The translations under genes and the position numbers were made by a program. From Erigeron canadensis (Eukaryota; Streptophyta; Magnoliopsida; Asterales; Asteraceae): a stretch of 64,000 bases of DNA. Within the stretch, counting starts at the first letter, position 1, and each line of letters starts with the position of its first letter. The stretch is from the NCBI RefSeq assembly GCF_010389155.1, contig NC_057768.1, forward strand, positions 21,771,966-21,835,965, given 5' to 3'. The notes beneath the pieces were generated by a model. It saw only the letters and a program-made list of their open reading frames with translations. It searched no databases and had not been told where the DNA came from. Of the stretch, positions 1 through 11,027 are shown in pieces.

Positions 1-744
1 CAATGATACATACAGGAAGCAAAAGGTCCCAGCATACAAATGTTGCAACACTCTTGAATTCTCGTGAACTCTGACAAAATATGTATGTGTAATTGTGTAT
101 AATATAAATTACAAAGTAAAAAATGCATATATAATAAAAGTCTTTTATTCACTAAAACGTGAACTTAATTCACAATTTCGCGTATGAATGAAAGTGTGGC
201 TAAACTAGATATAAAATAGAAATTCACTTGCATCTACAAAAGAATTTATACTGTACTGTAATATGGAATTCACAGATTTATCAATTATGTACTATTGTAC
301 TTAATATATGATATTTCTTGTTTGGATAGTTTTGGCAAGAGTTGGCACCACAACTTTGTTTTTGGCATGTTTTATAACATTTTGGCAAATTTTATCGTGT
401 ATACATGGTGTGTTTTGATTGGTCGAATTTCTTTGCCAAAACTTGTCGATTAGCAAGTTTTGGGAGTACATTTTTTTTAACAGCATAATGATATTATATT
501 AAAAAAAACACACAGCTAGCAAGTTGCTAGACGTGAAATCACAAGTACAAAGAGAAACAATTTCTAGCGATACAACAAATTTCACAAACTAAAATCGTTC
601 CGAGACTATGACGGCGAAGACTACCAAAAGGGATGAAACAACTCATACCACTTACGTCAAAATGGACATAAGAAAAATCTCCACCTTTGACTCTTAGTTG
701 GTTCATGTTGACTCAACGGCAATGGCAACGGTACCCAATCTCGG
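1..744. other. AT-rich intergenic, no gene seen
   Basis: I see no credible gene here. The open frames on either strand are short, low in complexity and have no recognisable domain. The stretch at 370-480 holds repeated TTTTGGCA-like words on the plus strand that give a spurious 61-residue frame on the minus strand. Confidence 0.5.
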
Positions 745-990
745 CGTAAGCCAGGGTATGGGGGAGGTATGATGTAGACAGACCTTACCCCTACTCAAAG
801 GTAGAGAGGCTGCTTTCAGATTCACCATAGTGGAAGGGGCCTCCGGCCCAGGGTATTACCCTTGAAAAAATAGTCTCGACGGTTAGTCGGAGCAAAGCCG
901 AAAGAAAAGAAGAGATCTCGATCTCAGATCTAGAGAGAGGCCGGAGTGTGCTCAACAGCTCTCTTCTAGAGAGCGTGCTCGATCTCATGT
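745..990 (+). repeat. SINE-like fragment (Au-type, degenerate)
   Basis: The segment contains a run reading GCCAGGGTATGGGGGAGG followed by a block with CAGACCTTACCCCTAC and AGGTAGAGAGGCTG. This resembles the conserved body of plant Au-type SINEs, where a TTACCCCTAC block is followed by a GGTAGAGAGG block. That family knowledge is from memory. No clear tRNA-like A and B boxes, target duplication or tail can be fixed here, so it is at best a truncated copy. The downstream part (840-990) is GA-rich and unassigned. Confidence 0.35.
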
Positions 991-1053
991 TGACTCAATT
1001 GAGTCATTAATTACTAAATATTAGACTAGATGGTCATCTCGTTTATTTATATC

Positions 1054-1541
1054 CAGTGGCGGCTTAAACTTTTTGGGGGCCTTAAACGACATTAATTTTG
1101 GGGGCCTAGTTGATTAACATACAACTTAAAGTAAACACAAAAAGGAAGCAAAATTATGCACCATTTGTTAGGAGAAAGTCTTTCATATAATCAATATTTA
1201 ATCACTAACTCGTTGTTGGAAATCAGAATAAAAATCAGTTGTCAAATTTTTCGATTTCTTAATAGCTAGTTTTCTCTTTTTTTTTTTCCTTTTTTATTTC
1301 CGTTGAAGGTTGTAACTTTATTTGTGTGATGTTTTTTTTTTTTCCTAAAAATTATTCTTGAGGTCATAAAGTTTATTTGTCCATTTCTTTTTAGACATTT
1401 TTGTTACCCTTGTATAGTAATAGCATTTAACACAAAAGTCTAAAGTCTAAAAGATTAAACCAAAATATAAAAATGGAGGCTTTAGTATTTTGGGGGCCTT
1501 AGGCCCATGCCTAACCTATATATATAGTTAAGCCGGCTGTG
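1054..1541. mobile_element. hAT-type MITE, 488 bp
   Basis: The left end reads CAGTGGCGGCTTAA and the right end TTAAGCCGGCTGTG, an imperfect terminal inverted repeat starting with the CAGTG typical of hAT elements. The 8 bp outside each end are TTTATATC (1046-1053) and TTTGTATC (1542-1549), a one-mismatch 8-bp target duplication, the hAT length. The interior repeats a TTTTGGGGGCC motif near both ends (1076, 1102, 1488) and has no coding capacity. The ends were read directly; the superfamily follows from end sequence and duplication length. Confidence 0.7.
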
Positions 1542-1549
1542 TTTGTATC

Positions 1550-3729
1550 CCTAGTATGTAGTTTTGTTTTTTTTTTTGGTATGTGTTTTGCTATTATAGA
1601 TTGCGGGAAGGGGTTCCATCAAGTTATAAATAACTTGATTGGTCAAGTTAGAGCAATCTTAACCTTTGATTTTAAAATGTCATGTTTTGGTTAATTTTAA
1701 ATCAAGGATCAACATTTACCCAACTTGACAAATGAAATCCCTTCCCATAGATTGTTCCACATATACACGGGTGTCGTATATATGAAGTAAATAATATGGT
1801 ATTGTGTCATGCAGGCTACTTGTTAAACGTTTCTGATGTTGTATCTAAAAGCTAATTGGGGTATCCCTTCAACAACAAAAAAAAGTTGTTGAAATTAGTG
1901 AATTAGCTAACAAGGTGGAGGTTGTAAGATATATTAGCCAAATCACATAACATTTATGATTAGGTAATTTGTATTAGACTGAAATATTGTGTTGTATTTG
2001 GATTCAAAACAAAATAACCGGTTATAACACGATTCTTTTCCTTAATGCTTGAAGGTTTTCGACGCTACGCATGATGACTTCAGTTTTAGTTGGGTTTCGA
2101 TGCTAGTAAAGAGAACTTACTCTAGATCTTTGCTCTGCTCTCCATTTCAAGTGGAAGCTGATGCAATGATTTCACCTCTTTCGGGCAAAATACTCGAATC
2201 ATGTGCTGAATGTTGGATGCTTAAGGGTGTCATCATCACAGACTGCTCATTTTGCCTATCAGGAGATTTAAACCTTGAAAAAGCAAAACACTTGACCCAT
2301 TTTTATATGAAGTATTTGATCATACTTACTCGATGGTACTAATTGAGTGGTCATGCTCATTTTCAGCGATGGGAACGACAAGCTGTGCAAGTGCTGCTGG
2401 TTGGGTAGTGGGAATATCACTTGAAATAAGGAGTAAGACGTCGGTCTCAGGACTACTACTGATGAGAGCTAGTGACCTTCAAAATTTAGTAAACATGTAA
2501 CAAAACAACCACGATTAAACCTATAAGTTCGATATAATTCATCAGTTGAATATGGAGGTTGGTTTACATACTCAGGAAGCTGGGTTAGATCATGGGGGGC
2601 GGGAGGACGTCCTGCTGTAGTAAGAATAATGCTTGAATTCTCCATTTGAGTGGTCATGTTCATTTTGTATAGCGATTGGATGGTTTTTAAGAATGGCATG
2701 ATGACGATACTGCTTTATAATAGAGATCAAAAACAGGTCAACTCTTACGTATTTGGACGGTTTGATCAGAGGAAACAGGAAGGAAATTATAGCTTCTTTA
2801 CTTATATATAGTTGTGGGGCTATATATATGTGCTACTTGTCATTTGTCAACACGGTTATCTATTTAACCTTGTCCTTGCATGGGGGGTTGATACTTGAGA
2901 GGAAACAGGCAGGAAAAAGGAATCTTCTTTGATATGTACTTAAAATTTGTTCTTATTTGATATGTACGTTGCATCATATAGCCATCTAGTGTTTGTCTAA
3001 GACAGTGTAACGCCCACTTGAAATTGCCGATCTTCTCATTTCGTATGAACACAAAAGCTATACAAAAGGTCTTGTTTGTTGAAACTAATCCCACAATCTC
3101 AAGAAAAGGTAGGCGATACCAGTTGGTTTTGTGTGTGGGATCTAATTAAAATGATCACATTGTTTTTACTCTGGCATGATTGCTATGAAGTTGGACATTT
3201 CATATGCACAGGGAAGTTGCCACTTAATTTCCCTTTTTCTTTTGATTTGGTTGACACTTGACAGGCAAAGCAGGTGTGGTGACAGAGTCTCTTAGAAAGC
3301 TAGTTTTGGAGGATATGAAAAGAAGTGGATAATAAAATCATTCCTTGATTTGTATGTTGCGTTTCTTAAGAAGTGTGTGAAACCATCCATTGTAAGTTGT
3401 AACGTTGAGACCTATGGACATAAGCTTATGGTCCGATGATGCTACCATAAATAACAAAAAATGGTATAAAAGCAAAAAAGAATACTTGACATCTAGTAAG
3501 AATTACTAATTACTAATGATATTAGTATATGGTATTTGAATTAGAACACAATACTGTAACTTTTCTTTGACAACAGGAGAATGTATTATTAATACAAAAG
3601 GTACATCAATCTATGATTTCGGTATCAAATTCACTATCAACAGTAAATTAGCAAAAACATAACCTATAATCACTTTATTTCCTTTTTTTCTGTACTTGTA
3701 TTTGAGCTATGAATGACTAGTAGTTCACC
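1550..3729. other. Intergenic region with unassigned small open frames
   Basis: No recognised gene. Two open frames stand out only by size: about 97 codons at 2049-2342 on the plus strand and 76 codons at 2469-2699 on the minus strand. The latter contains the proline-rich string RPPAPHDLTQLPEYVNQPPY and ends at a stop, but has no start context or splice structure I can defend. Similar segments recur nearby (near 2630-2660 and 2345-2365, sharing GAGTGGTCATGCTCATTTT-like words), which suggests decayed repeats rather than a gene. The stretch 3421-3729 is the 3' flank of the PPR gene. Confidence 0.35.
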
Positions 3730-6009
3730 TTACCAATAATCGCCACAAGAACATGTACCTGATTTGAAGTGATGAAACCTGTTAGCATCTCTAATAACAA
3801 TTTCACGTCCAGTAACCATTGATACATGTTTTGCAAATTCATGGCAATCTTTGCAAGCACGCAGATTTTTGAAGATCGTTATAGGAGATCCTTTACCCTT
3901 TGAAATAAGACCATACGCAATGGCAAGTCGCTCACTATGGTCAAGAAGTTGTTCTTTACGTTCCAACAAAACGTCATCCTCACTTAACGTCACTTCCTTA
4001 GTATCATTCTTTAAGTAGTCAAACTCCTTTAACTTTGAGTAAATTTCATGCACCTGTGGATGATGTCTATCCCCGACTACAAACCGATGCACTTTACCCT
4101 TGACACTTATCCAACTGCAACTCACATCTTTTCTTAACTTCAGAAGGGCCATTGATTTTCTAACTAAACTTGCTTCTTCCCATTGTCCACACGAAGCATA
4201 TAAGTTAAACATGAGAACATAAGCCGATGTGTCATGTGGATCAAGTAGTAGAACGTTTTCAGCTGCTATTTTTCCCATGTCAAGATTTTTATGAATCGAG
4301 CAACCCCCTAATAAACACTTCCAGCTCATGGTATTGGGTTCAAATGGCATGTTTTTTATCGTTTCAAACGCTTCATTTAATAGCCCAGCACGCGCATATA
4401 TGTCAATCATGCAGTTATAGTGATGAATACTTGGTTCCACGGCATAAAAACTACTCATGGAGTCAAGACAAGCTTTAGCTTCTTCGACCAACCCACAATA
4501 GTTATAAGCAGTAAAAACTGCAATGAACGTTATAGAAGTTGGCATCACATTATAAGAAAGCATACTTTTGAAAAGGCGTAGAGCTTCAGAAGCGTTGCCA
4601 TGGTAAGCATAACCCGCGATTATAGCAGTCCATGTCACGCTATCAGGTTTCTGAATAGAATCAAATACTTGACGAGCATAATCTAATCTGCCACATTTTG
4701 CATACATAGTAATCATGGCACTCTCCCCGTATAAATACGAAACAAGACCTCTTTTTATAGCATCACCATGAGTTTGGGCACCAAAACTAATATCTGCAAC
4801 TGCTGAGCATGCTTGGAAAATGGTAGTGTAAATGAATGAATTAAGCTTTGCATTGATACTTTTCAAAGACTTAAATATTTTGAGGCATTCATCAAACTCG
4901 CCTGCTTGGGAATAGCCAGTGAGTAAAGCACTCCAAGAAAAATCATTTGGTTCAGATATGTTTTTGAAGGCTCGAGTAGCCGATTCTAAAGCTCCACTTT
5001 TCACATAAAAGTCAACAAGAGGAGTTCCAACTGAAACTTCATTAGCCATCCCGAGCTTCAACACGTATCCATGAATTTGCAGACCGATTGCCAAATTCTC
5101 TAACAAAGCACAAGCCTTTAAGACGATGGAAAACACATATTCGTCCAGTGGAACGCCTTCTTTTATCATTTCAAGAAACAAGTCTAGAACTTGTTTCCCC
5201 TTTTGTATTTGCACGTAACCGACCATCAAACAAGTCCACGCTACAGTGTTCTTCTCAGCCATTTTATCAAAAATTAATCGTGCATCCTCAAAACACCCAC
5301 ACTTTGCGTACATATTTAATATAGTCGTATCAATTTTCGCAATATTAGTATATCCATTCTTGATTACAAGTGAATGCATCTGTTTACCAAGGTGTAAACT
5401 CGACGAGTCTGCTAAAGACCGCAAAATGTCTAAATAGATTGAAATATCCGGTTTAACAGTATCCATAGATGAAAACAACTTCACAGCTTCTTCTACAAGA
5501 CCTGCTTTCGAGTACCCAGATATAAGTATACCCCACGACGCCAAATTTCTTTGAGTCATTTCATCAAACAGGTTGTATGCATCAAGAAAACTCGAGCATT
5601 CGCAGTACATTTGTAACGCACGGTTCTGGACAGACACCGAACTAAGAGAACTCTGTCTGAAATGATCAAAAATGAAATGCCCAGCTGACAAAAACCTTAA
5701 ATCAGTACATGTTTTGAGCAGACAGTCATAGGAATCAAGTGTTATGGGGACACCGGATTTGTTCATTTGTATAATGAAATTCTGTGCTTGTTGGATTTTG
5801 CCTTGTTTCGAAAGCGAAACCAAGTGAAGGTTTTCTATAAGGCCATCTTTTTGTTGTTGTTGTTGAAGAGGCAGAGATGTTTTTGGGTTATTTGATGTTA
5901 GAGAAAATTTGGTGAAATTTGCAGTTTTAAATAATGAAGATTGAGTAGTAATATTGTCAGAGGGTGGGGGAGGAATTGAAGCCATGTTTGTTTGGTCTGT
6001 GAATGTCAA
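3730..6009 (-). CDS. RARE1: DYW-class PPR protein, RARE1-like plastid RNA editing factor
   Basis: Intronless gene of 759 codons. It encodes a PLS-type pentatricopeptide repeat protein with E, E+ and DYW domains. PPR motifs run from about residue 50 to 560 (for example NMYAKCG, VSVGTPLVDFY and TPLVDFYVKSG segments). The DYW cytidine-deaminase-like domain keeps its zinc ligands: HSE at 691-693 and CKDCH at 719-723, ending in CSCGDYW. From memory, sequence and domain order match Arabidopsis RARE1 (At5g13270), which edits plastid accD RNA; shared strings include VSVGTPLVDFY, YNCMIDIYAR-like and ERKEQLLDHSERLAIA-like segments. The N-terminus, rich in Ser, Thr and Asn with few acidic residues, fits a plastid transit peptide. 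The first Met is at 6009; a second in-frame Met at 5985 (MASIPPPPSD) looks equally or more likely. The frame is intact. An orthologue call is an inference; a close paralogue is possible. Confidence 0.88.
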   Translation of the reverse strand: MTFTDQTNMASIPPPPSDNITTQSSLFKTANFTKFSLTSNNPKTSLPLQQQQQKDGLIENLHLVSLSKQGKIQQAQNFIIQMNKSGVPITLDSYDCLLKTCTDLRFLSAGHFIFDHFRQSSLSSVSVQNRALQMYCECSSFLDAYNLFDEMTQRNLASWGILISGYSKAGLVEEAVKLFSSMDTVKPDISIYLDILRSLADSSSLHLGKQMHSLVIKNGYTNIAKIDTTILNMYAKCGCFEDARLIFDKMAEKNTVAWTCLMVGYVQIQKGKQVLDLFLEMIKEGVPLDEYVFSIVLKACALLENLAIGLQIHGYVLKLGMANEVSVGTPLVDFYVKSGALESATRAFKNISEPNDFSWSALLTGYSQAGEFDECLKIFKSLKSINAKLNSFIYTTIFQACSAVADISFGAQTHGDAIKRGLVSYLYGESAMITMYAKCGRLDYARQVFDSIQKPDSVTWTAIIAGYAYHGNASEALRLFKSMLSYNVMPTSITFIAVFTAYNYCGLVEEAKACLDSMSSFYAVEPSIHHYNCMIDIYARAGLLNEAFETIKNMPFEPNTMSWKCLLGGCSIHKNLDMGKIAAENVLLLDPHDTSAYVLMFNLYASCGQWEEASLVRKSMALLKLRKDVSCSWISVKGKVHRFVVGDRHHPQVHEIYSKLKEFDYLKNDTKEVTLSEDDVLLERKEQLLDHSERLAIAYGLISKGKGSPITIFKNLRACKDCHEFAKHVSMVTGREIVIRDANRFHHFKSGTCSCGDYW

Positions 6010-6583
6010 AAAAGTAAAGTAACTGCTTTGTTCATTTATGGAAGAAGTTGAAGATAGCAGCTTCTTTCTTGCAGAGTTGCAGATACAAATGGGGTGCAGT
6101 CCAGTGTGGATCAGTGTAAAGTCTTAAAAAATTTACAAATAAAATGACTATTAGCTAATTAACTCGGGTTCAATTCGATCTTTTAATTAAATTTGTAAAA
6201 ACAAATGTAAACGAATATATGTAATTTTTGTTATTTTATAACTTGATATGCAAATAGTGAATTGTCTAACACAATGATACATAAAATAAAAATACCTATT
6301 ACGTTAATAAAAAGGCATTTCATAATATTATATAAAATAATTAAAAAAATTCTTTGTTTCAAATAAAAGATTAAAAATTTAAATAAGCATTATGCATTAT
6401 GTGCGGTTGAAAGCCTAATGCTATACAAAAATGAGAGAAAAATACTTTTTTAAATATGACATCATAAATGAAATAAAAATATTTTTAAAAATTATGTGCT
6501 TTTAACACATATTAATATTTCTAAAATTACATCTAAAAAACAATCCTTCTTTGTTATATATAAAGATTTGAATTAAAAAATAA
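6010..6583. other. Upstream region of the PPR gene
   Basis: This holds the presumed promoter and 5' leader of the minus-strand PPR gene next to 6010-6130, then very AT-rich DNA. I see no further gene. No single TATA box can be chosen with confidence among the many AT-rich words. Confidence 0.4.
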
Positions 6584-7915
6584 AGAAAATGTCACAAATG
6601 GTCTTTGTGGTTTATCACTTTAGTGTTTTGCCCCCTGTACTTTTTTTCGTTGCTACTGGTCCCTGAATTTTTCGTTTTCGTTGCCAGAAGCCCCTAGTAC
6701 TAACTTCTGTTAATTTAAGACCGTTAGTGAGGGTATAATTGTCCATTAACATAAAAGAAACACCTTTCTTCTTCCTCCTCTTTCTTCCTTATTCCAACCA
6801 CCACCATAATCACTACAACCTGGCCAAGTGAGGGTATAATTGCCCCCTGTTTTTCTTTTTCCATATCTCTCTTTCCATTTCAATTTTATAGGTACAGTAT
6901 AATATACCTATCATTATATCATATATATACACATATATGCCATAAACATAACAAACACATAAACATACACACCAAGATCACATATAGACACCACTAATTC
7001 GGTATAAAAATCCGGTGTATTAAACATATGTGCTTTAACCAGTGTACAAAACCTTGGAACAGAAACATATATTCAAAATACACAAAGGCTACTATGGAGC
7101 CTACAACCAGGTCTACCACTGGGTGAGAATAGCGAGTGGGTTTACATTCGTGTCAGCAAACGGCGAGTCTAGCAAATGGATCTAGAGCAATCAATCCATT
7201 CCTCCATGGCGCGGGGTTCAAAAAGCCATCGGATCTACTAATTGGACCCACTAAACCGGGTCTACAACTGGGTCTGCATCGGATCCTACATCTCGGTATA
7301 CATGCCGAATGGATTTGCTAATGGATCTAAGATAAGCAATTCAAATGATCCATCTCTAACGTTAATTCATCGCCAAAAAGGGAGAAGTTTTTCACGACGA
7401 ACTCGGGTTTTCCGGCGAACAGAAAAATAAGGAAAACAGAAAGGAGGGAAAGAAGAAAAGAGAAAATATAACCTCCTGTATAGATCAAAGATACAGAAGT
7501 ACACAAATATATATATATATATATATATTTATTATATGTGTAAAACAGATTGATAGATGAATTGATAGAAACAGAGAATATGGGATAAAATCATAGAATT
7601 TAAGTTAAGAAACGGATAGAAATAAATAATTTTTTGAAGGAATATGGATCATTCTATACAAATTATATATATATATATATATATAATAAAAAAAGTTTTT
7701 ATCACATATAGTCCATGTGGTTACTAAAAGGACGATTATACCCTCGCGTGGCTAGCATGTGAAGGGTTTTAACGGCCATTTTTAACAGAAGTTAATGTCA
7801 GGGGCTTCTGGCAATGAAAACGAAAAAGTCAGGGACCAGTAGCAATGAAAAAAAAGGCACAGGGGGCAAAACGCTAAAGTGACAAACCATAGGGACCATT
7901 TGTGACATTTTCTCT
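6584..7915. mobile_element. Mutator-like long-TIR non-autonomous element, 1.3 kb
   Basis: About 150 bp at 6586-6740 reappears in inverted orientation at 7735-7911. Both arms carry words such as TGCCCCCTGT, TACTGGTCCCTG, GCCAGAAGCCCC and GAGGGTATAAT. The 9 bp immediately outside are identical: AAAAAATAA at 6575-6583 and 7916-7924. Long terminal inverted repeats with a 9-bp duplication are the hallmark of Mutator-like elements, although this duplication is AT-rich and could partly be chance. The interior (6770-7690) has no transposase; it contains short open frames of 60 codons and two (AT)n tracts at about 7508-7528 and 7662-7684. Confidence 0.7.
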
Positions 7916-8008
7916 AAAAAATAATTAAGTGCAAATTAGTAATGTTTAAATTATACATATTTAATATCTATATTTCTATATCTATGTTTATATTATATAT
8001 ATCTCTTA

Positions 8009-8579
8009 TCTCTTATATAAATAAAACAATATTCTTATGACATCATTATTTTTTAAATAATACTTACTTGTCATTATTACACTTATTTATATCAATTGTT
8101 TTTTTTATTTTCTTGATTTATGACATCATCCTATTTAAAGTTTAAATCAATTTCTAGTTTTTTTTTATGATTTATTTCTTTTTATGCCTAAGTACAATGT
8201 AAATTAAAATGTAATTATCTAATTTGTTTTTTTTAAACGACTATATGTCAATTTTCAATAATAGTATCATCATTTGTTTTCGTCTTAATATTATAAATCA
8301 GCACGAGTATATTAAATATTGTAAAAGACAATTGTTATAACATCATCATTTTATAAAAATAGCTTACTGTCGTCGCAAATTCTTTTAAAGTTTAGTTTCT
8401 TAAATTATCCGCATATTATCCAGGTTAATAAGCTAATTGTATATATTCGAAATATAAAGTATACTAATTCTAGATCATGAATATGGTTGAACTATCTCAC
8501 AGTTCTTAGACATTGACGTAACTTAATATTAAAAAACTTTTATTAATAAGCTCAGGTTAAACCCGGGTTAATTAGCTAG
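8009..8579 (+). mobile_element. Helitron-like non-autonomous element, 571 bp
   Basis: The 5' end reads A|TCTCTTATATAAATAAAAC and the 3' end AACCCGGGTTAATTAGCTAG|T, giving the A|TC ... CTAG|T arrangement of Helitrons, which insert between A and T without target duplication. A short CCCGGG palindrome sits about 12 bp before the CTAG end. A second element with the same 5' start and a similar 3' end lies at 27855-28591, which supports the boundaries. The interior is AT-rich and non-coding. The family assignment is inferred from the ends alone. Confidence 0.5.
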
Positions 8580-8868
8580 TTTTCTATTATAAAGCAAACT
8601 CATTTGTTTCACTTTACTTAATTAATAACTTGATAAGTCTAAAATACCCTTACTTATATTACTATTTTTATAACGCACCCTCTAAAATACTCACATTACT
8701 CTTAAATTAAAATTTAACCTACTCACAAAACATACGCTCCTTCACTTTCTCTATCGTTGACTCGCTACTTAATGGGGGAAATGGGTTTGCTTCATTATGA
8801 AATATAGATATATACCACCTATGGGTTTATTCGTGTATCCACACAACAATAAGGTATGCCATATTTAA
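8580..8868. other. Intergenic, nothing recognised
   Basis: AT-rich sequence between two mobile elements. No open frame of note. Confidence 0.5.
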
Positions 8869-8940
8869 CAGTGGCGAATCCAGGAATTTTAAAAGATAGG
8901 GGCCTTTCCCCCTCCTAATTACCTTGTGGATCCGCCAATG
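8869..8940. mobile_element. 72-bp hAT-like mini-MITE
   Basis: The segment begins CAGTGGCGAATCCA and ends TGGATCCGCCAATG, an inverted repeat with two mismatches over 14 bp. It is flanked by a perfect 8-bp direct duplication, ATATTTAA, at 8861-8868 and 8941-8948. Ends beginning CAGTG and an 8-bp duplication are hAT features. It is far too small to code for anything and is about as short as such elements get. The interior carries a GGGGCC block as does the larger hAT-type element at 1054-1541, so the two may share a transposase source. Confidence 0.72.
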
Positions 8941-8990
8941 ATATTTAACAACAATTTTTTTAAAGATTCCACTGTATCATGTGGGTATAA

Positions 8991-11024
8991 GGCCGGTCCT
9001 TATAGCACTCGTTTTGTGCGTCTCTCGAGCGTCTGACGCAGCCAACGAGTCAGACGCTAGTAGCACGACTGCGTCTAAGCTGGCGTCGGGGAGCTTGCGT
9101 CCGAAATCAAACGCACGTCTGGTGGTGCGTGTGGGGTCCGACCAACGGATCTTTTGCCGAATAAAAAAAAACATTTTTTTTCAAATTTTTTTAAAACTAA
9201 CGGCTACTTTTGATGATTTTTGTTTTTTTATAAAATTTTTTCCTTCTCCTATATATACCTCTATCATACAACCATTTTACATCACACTATCAAACATACA
9301 TAATTTACTCATTTTCAAAGCATTTCATTCACAAAAAAATGTCTGATTCATCAGCTTCCTCCTCTTTTAGCTCTGATTACGAAGCAACCGAATACGAATC
9401 AATCAATCGAGCTGTTTCACAGATGAATGCAGTTTTCAATCCTGAGGCAATAACTGCTTGTCTTAACGTTATCTTTGACGAAGAAGAAAACGAGGGCCAA
9501 GCAGCTTCAAGTTCTTCAGCACCCAAGTTGACTAGAAGGGTGATCAATCGAGATCACCTTGGTGCTGCAAAACTTTTATACAATCATTACTTTGCGCTTA
9601 ACTGCACCTACCCACCCGACATGTTCCGTAGAAGGTTTAGAATGCGAAAGGAAATGTTTCTCCGCATAGCGCGAGATATACACTCCTTTAACAGCGTTCA
9701 ACCGCTACCGAAACATTTTCAATTTTTCCACAAAGCACCGACAGATGCTTCTGGTCATCCTGATTTTAACATTTTCCAGAAATGTACCTCAGCAATACGC
9801 CAGTTAGCGTATAGCTATAAGGCTGATGCTTTGGACGAGTACTTGCAAATGGCGCAAGATACTGCGTACCAGTGTTTAGATGCTTTTTGCAAGTGTGTCA
9901 TACACTTGTATCAAGAAGAGTACTTGAGAAGGCCAACAGAAGTAGATATCCAATGGATAACTGCTAAACATGAGCAGGTTCATGGTTTTCCGGGTATGCT
10001 TGGTAGCATAGATTGTATGCATTGGGGGTGGAGGAACTGTCCGGTGGCATGGCAAGGGCAGTACACTCGAGGCGACAAGGGTCATCCCACAATCATGCTT
10101 GAAGCGGTTGCTTCATATGATTTGTGAATCTGGCATGCTTACTTTGGCCCTGCTGGTTCGAACAACGACATCAACGTCCTCAACGAGTCAGATTTGTTCG
10201 ACGATTTACTTCAGGACAGGGCTCCTAAAGTAGAGTTTACGGTGAATGGCCGCCACTTTGGAAAGGGATATTACTTAGCTGATGGTATATATCCTGAATG
10301 GGCCACCCTTGTCAAGTCTTTCAAGTGCCCGATGGAGCCGAAAACCACCAAGTTCAAGAGATACCAAGAAGCTGCAAGGAAGGATGTCGAGCGAGCGTTC
10401 GGGGTTCTTCAAGGTTGTTTCCAGATTGTTGAGCAACAAGCCCGGGCCTACAGTGTAAACAAGATAAAACGTATCATGTTATGTTGTGTGATTCTACACA
10501 ACATGATCGTTGAAGATAACGGGCGCGCAATCACAGCGTTTGAAGAAGAGTTAATAACTAATACTGTCCTCCCAATTCGCACATGGAATGAAAGGTGTTC
10601 AACACAACTTCGTATGTACGGGGAGTTATGCGATAGACAGACTCATCATGAACTCCGCAATGCTCTGATTGAACATGTTTGGAATCTCCCGGAACGCGGC
10701 CGTCAACGTTAATTCGTAGTACTTTATTTTACGCAATTTATGTTTTTTAGTTTAATTTTTAAGTTTTAAAATAAATGTAATTTGTTTTATGTTTTTTTTT
10801 TGAAATATTGTAATGTGCTTTTTAATAATAAAATGTGTTTTAATTTTAATAAAATGGATTTGTTTAGTTTTGTGAAAAATGAAAATGAAATAATATAATA
10901 ATGGATGAATAGTGTTAGAAGTGGGTTAGAAATGAGGGTTATAAGTAGGGGTGTGTCTAGAGGAGAGAGAAACTGATTAATAGTGTTAGACGTGGGTTAG
11001 ACGCCGTTCCTTATAAAGAGTGGC
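8991..11024 (+). mobile_element. PIF/Harbinger element, 2.0 kb
   Basis: The element is flanked by TAA at 8988-8990 and at 11025-11027, the 3-bp target preferred by PIF/Harbinger. The left end reads GGCCGGTCCTTATAGCAC; the right end in reverse complement reads GCCACTCTTTATAAGG, so the match is imperfect and one base shorter. Subterminal GCGTCTGACGC-like words at the left (about 9030 and 9055) resemble GGCGTCTAACCC and ACGTCTAAC near the right end. It contains one transposase gene and no second (Myb-like) gene, so at most it would be half-autonomous. Boundaries are inferred from the ends and a relative at 12364-13027. Confidence 0.65.
9339..10712 (+). pseudogene. PIF/Harbinger transposase (ALP1/HARBI1-like), single stop
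   Basis: A continuous frame from ATG 9339 to TAA 10712 is interrupted by one TGA at 10125-10127. Both halves (262 and 172 residues) are in the same frame with no indel. The DDE-type nuclease triad is recognisable: Asp in GSIDCMHWGW, Asp in AGSNNDINVL just after the stop, and Glu in DVERAFGVLQG. Other family landmarks are GDKGHPTIMLE and MLCCVILHNMIVED. The stop lies where relatives usually have Trp (before IWHAYFGPAG), so a TGG to TGA change is the simplest explanation. The N-terminal 60 residues are Ser- and Glu-rich, as in plant members. The accessory Myb/SANT-like protein is not encoded in this element, although a broken piece of one lies at 32653-32823. It has high coding quality for a dead transposon, so inactivation looks recent. 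Confidence 0.82.
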
Positions 11025-11027
11025 TAA

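Noticed and set aside
4227..5437. Open frames on the plus strand within the PPR gene (63-83 codons)
   Set aside because: They are antisense shadows of the intact, domain-rich PPR frame on the minus strand.
8981..9346. A 121-codon plus-strand frame and an overlapping minus frame before the transposase
   Set aside because: They overlap the Harbinger left end and its untranslated leader; the sequence is terminal-repeat DNA, and the transposase starts at 9339.
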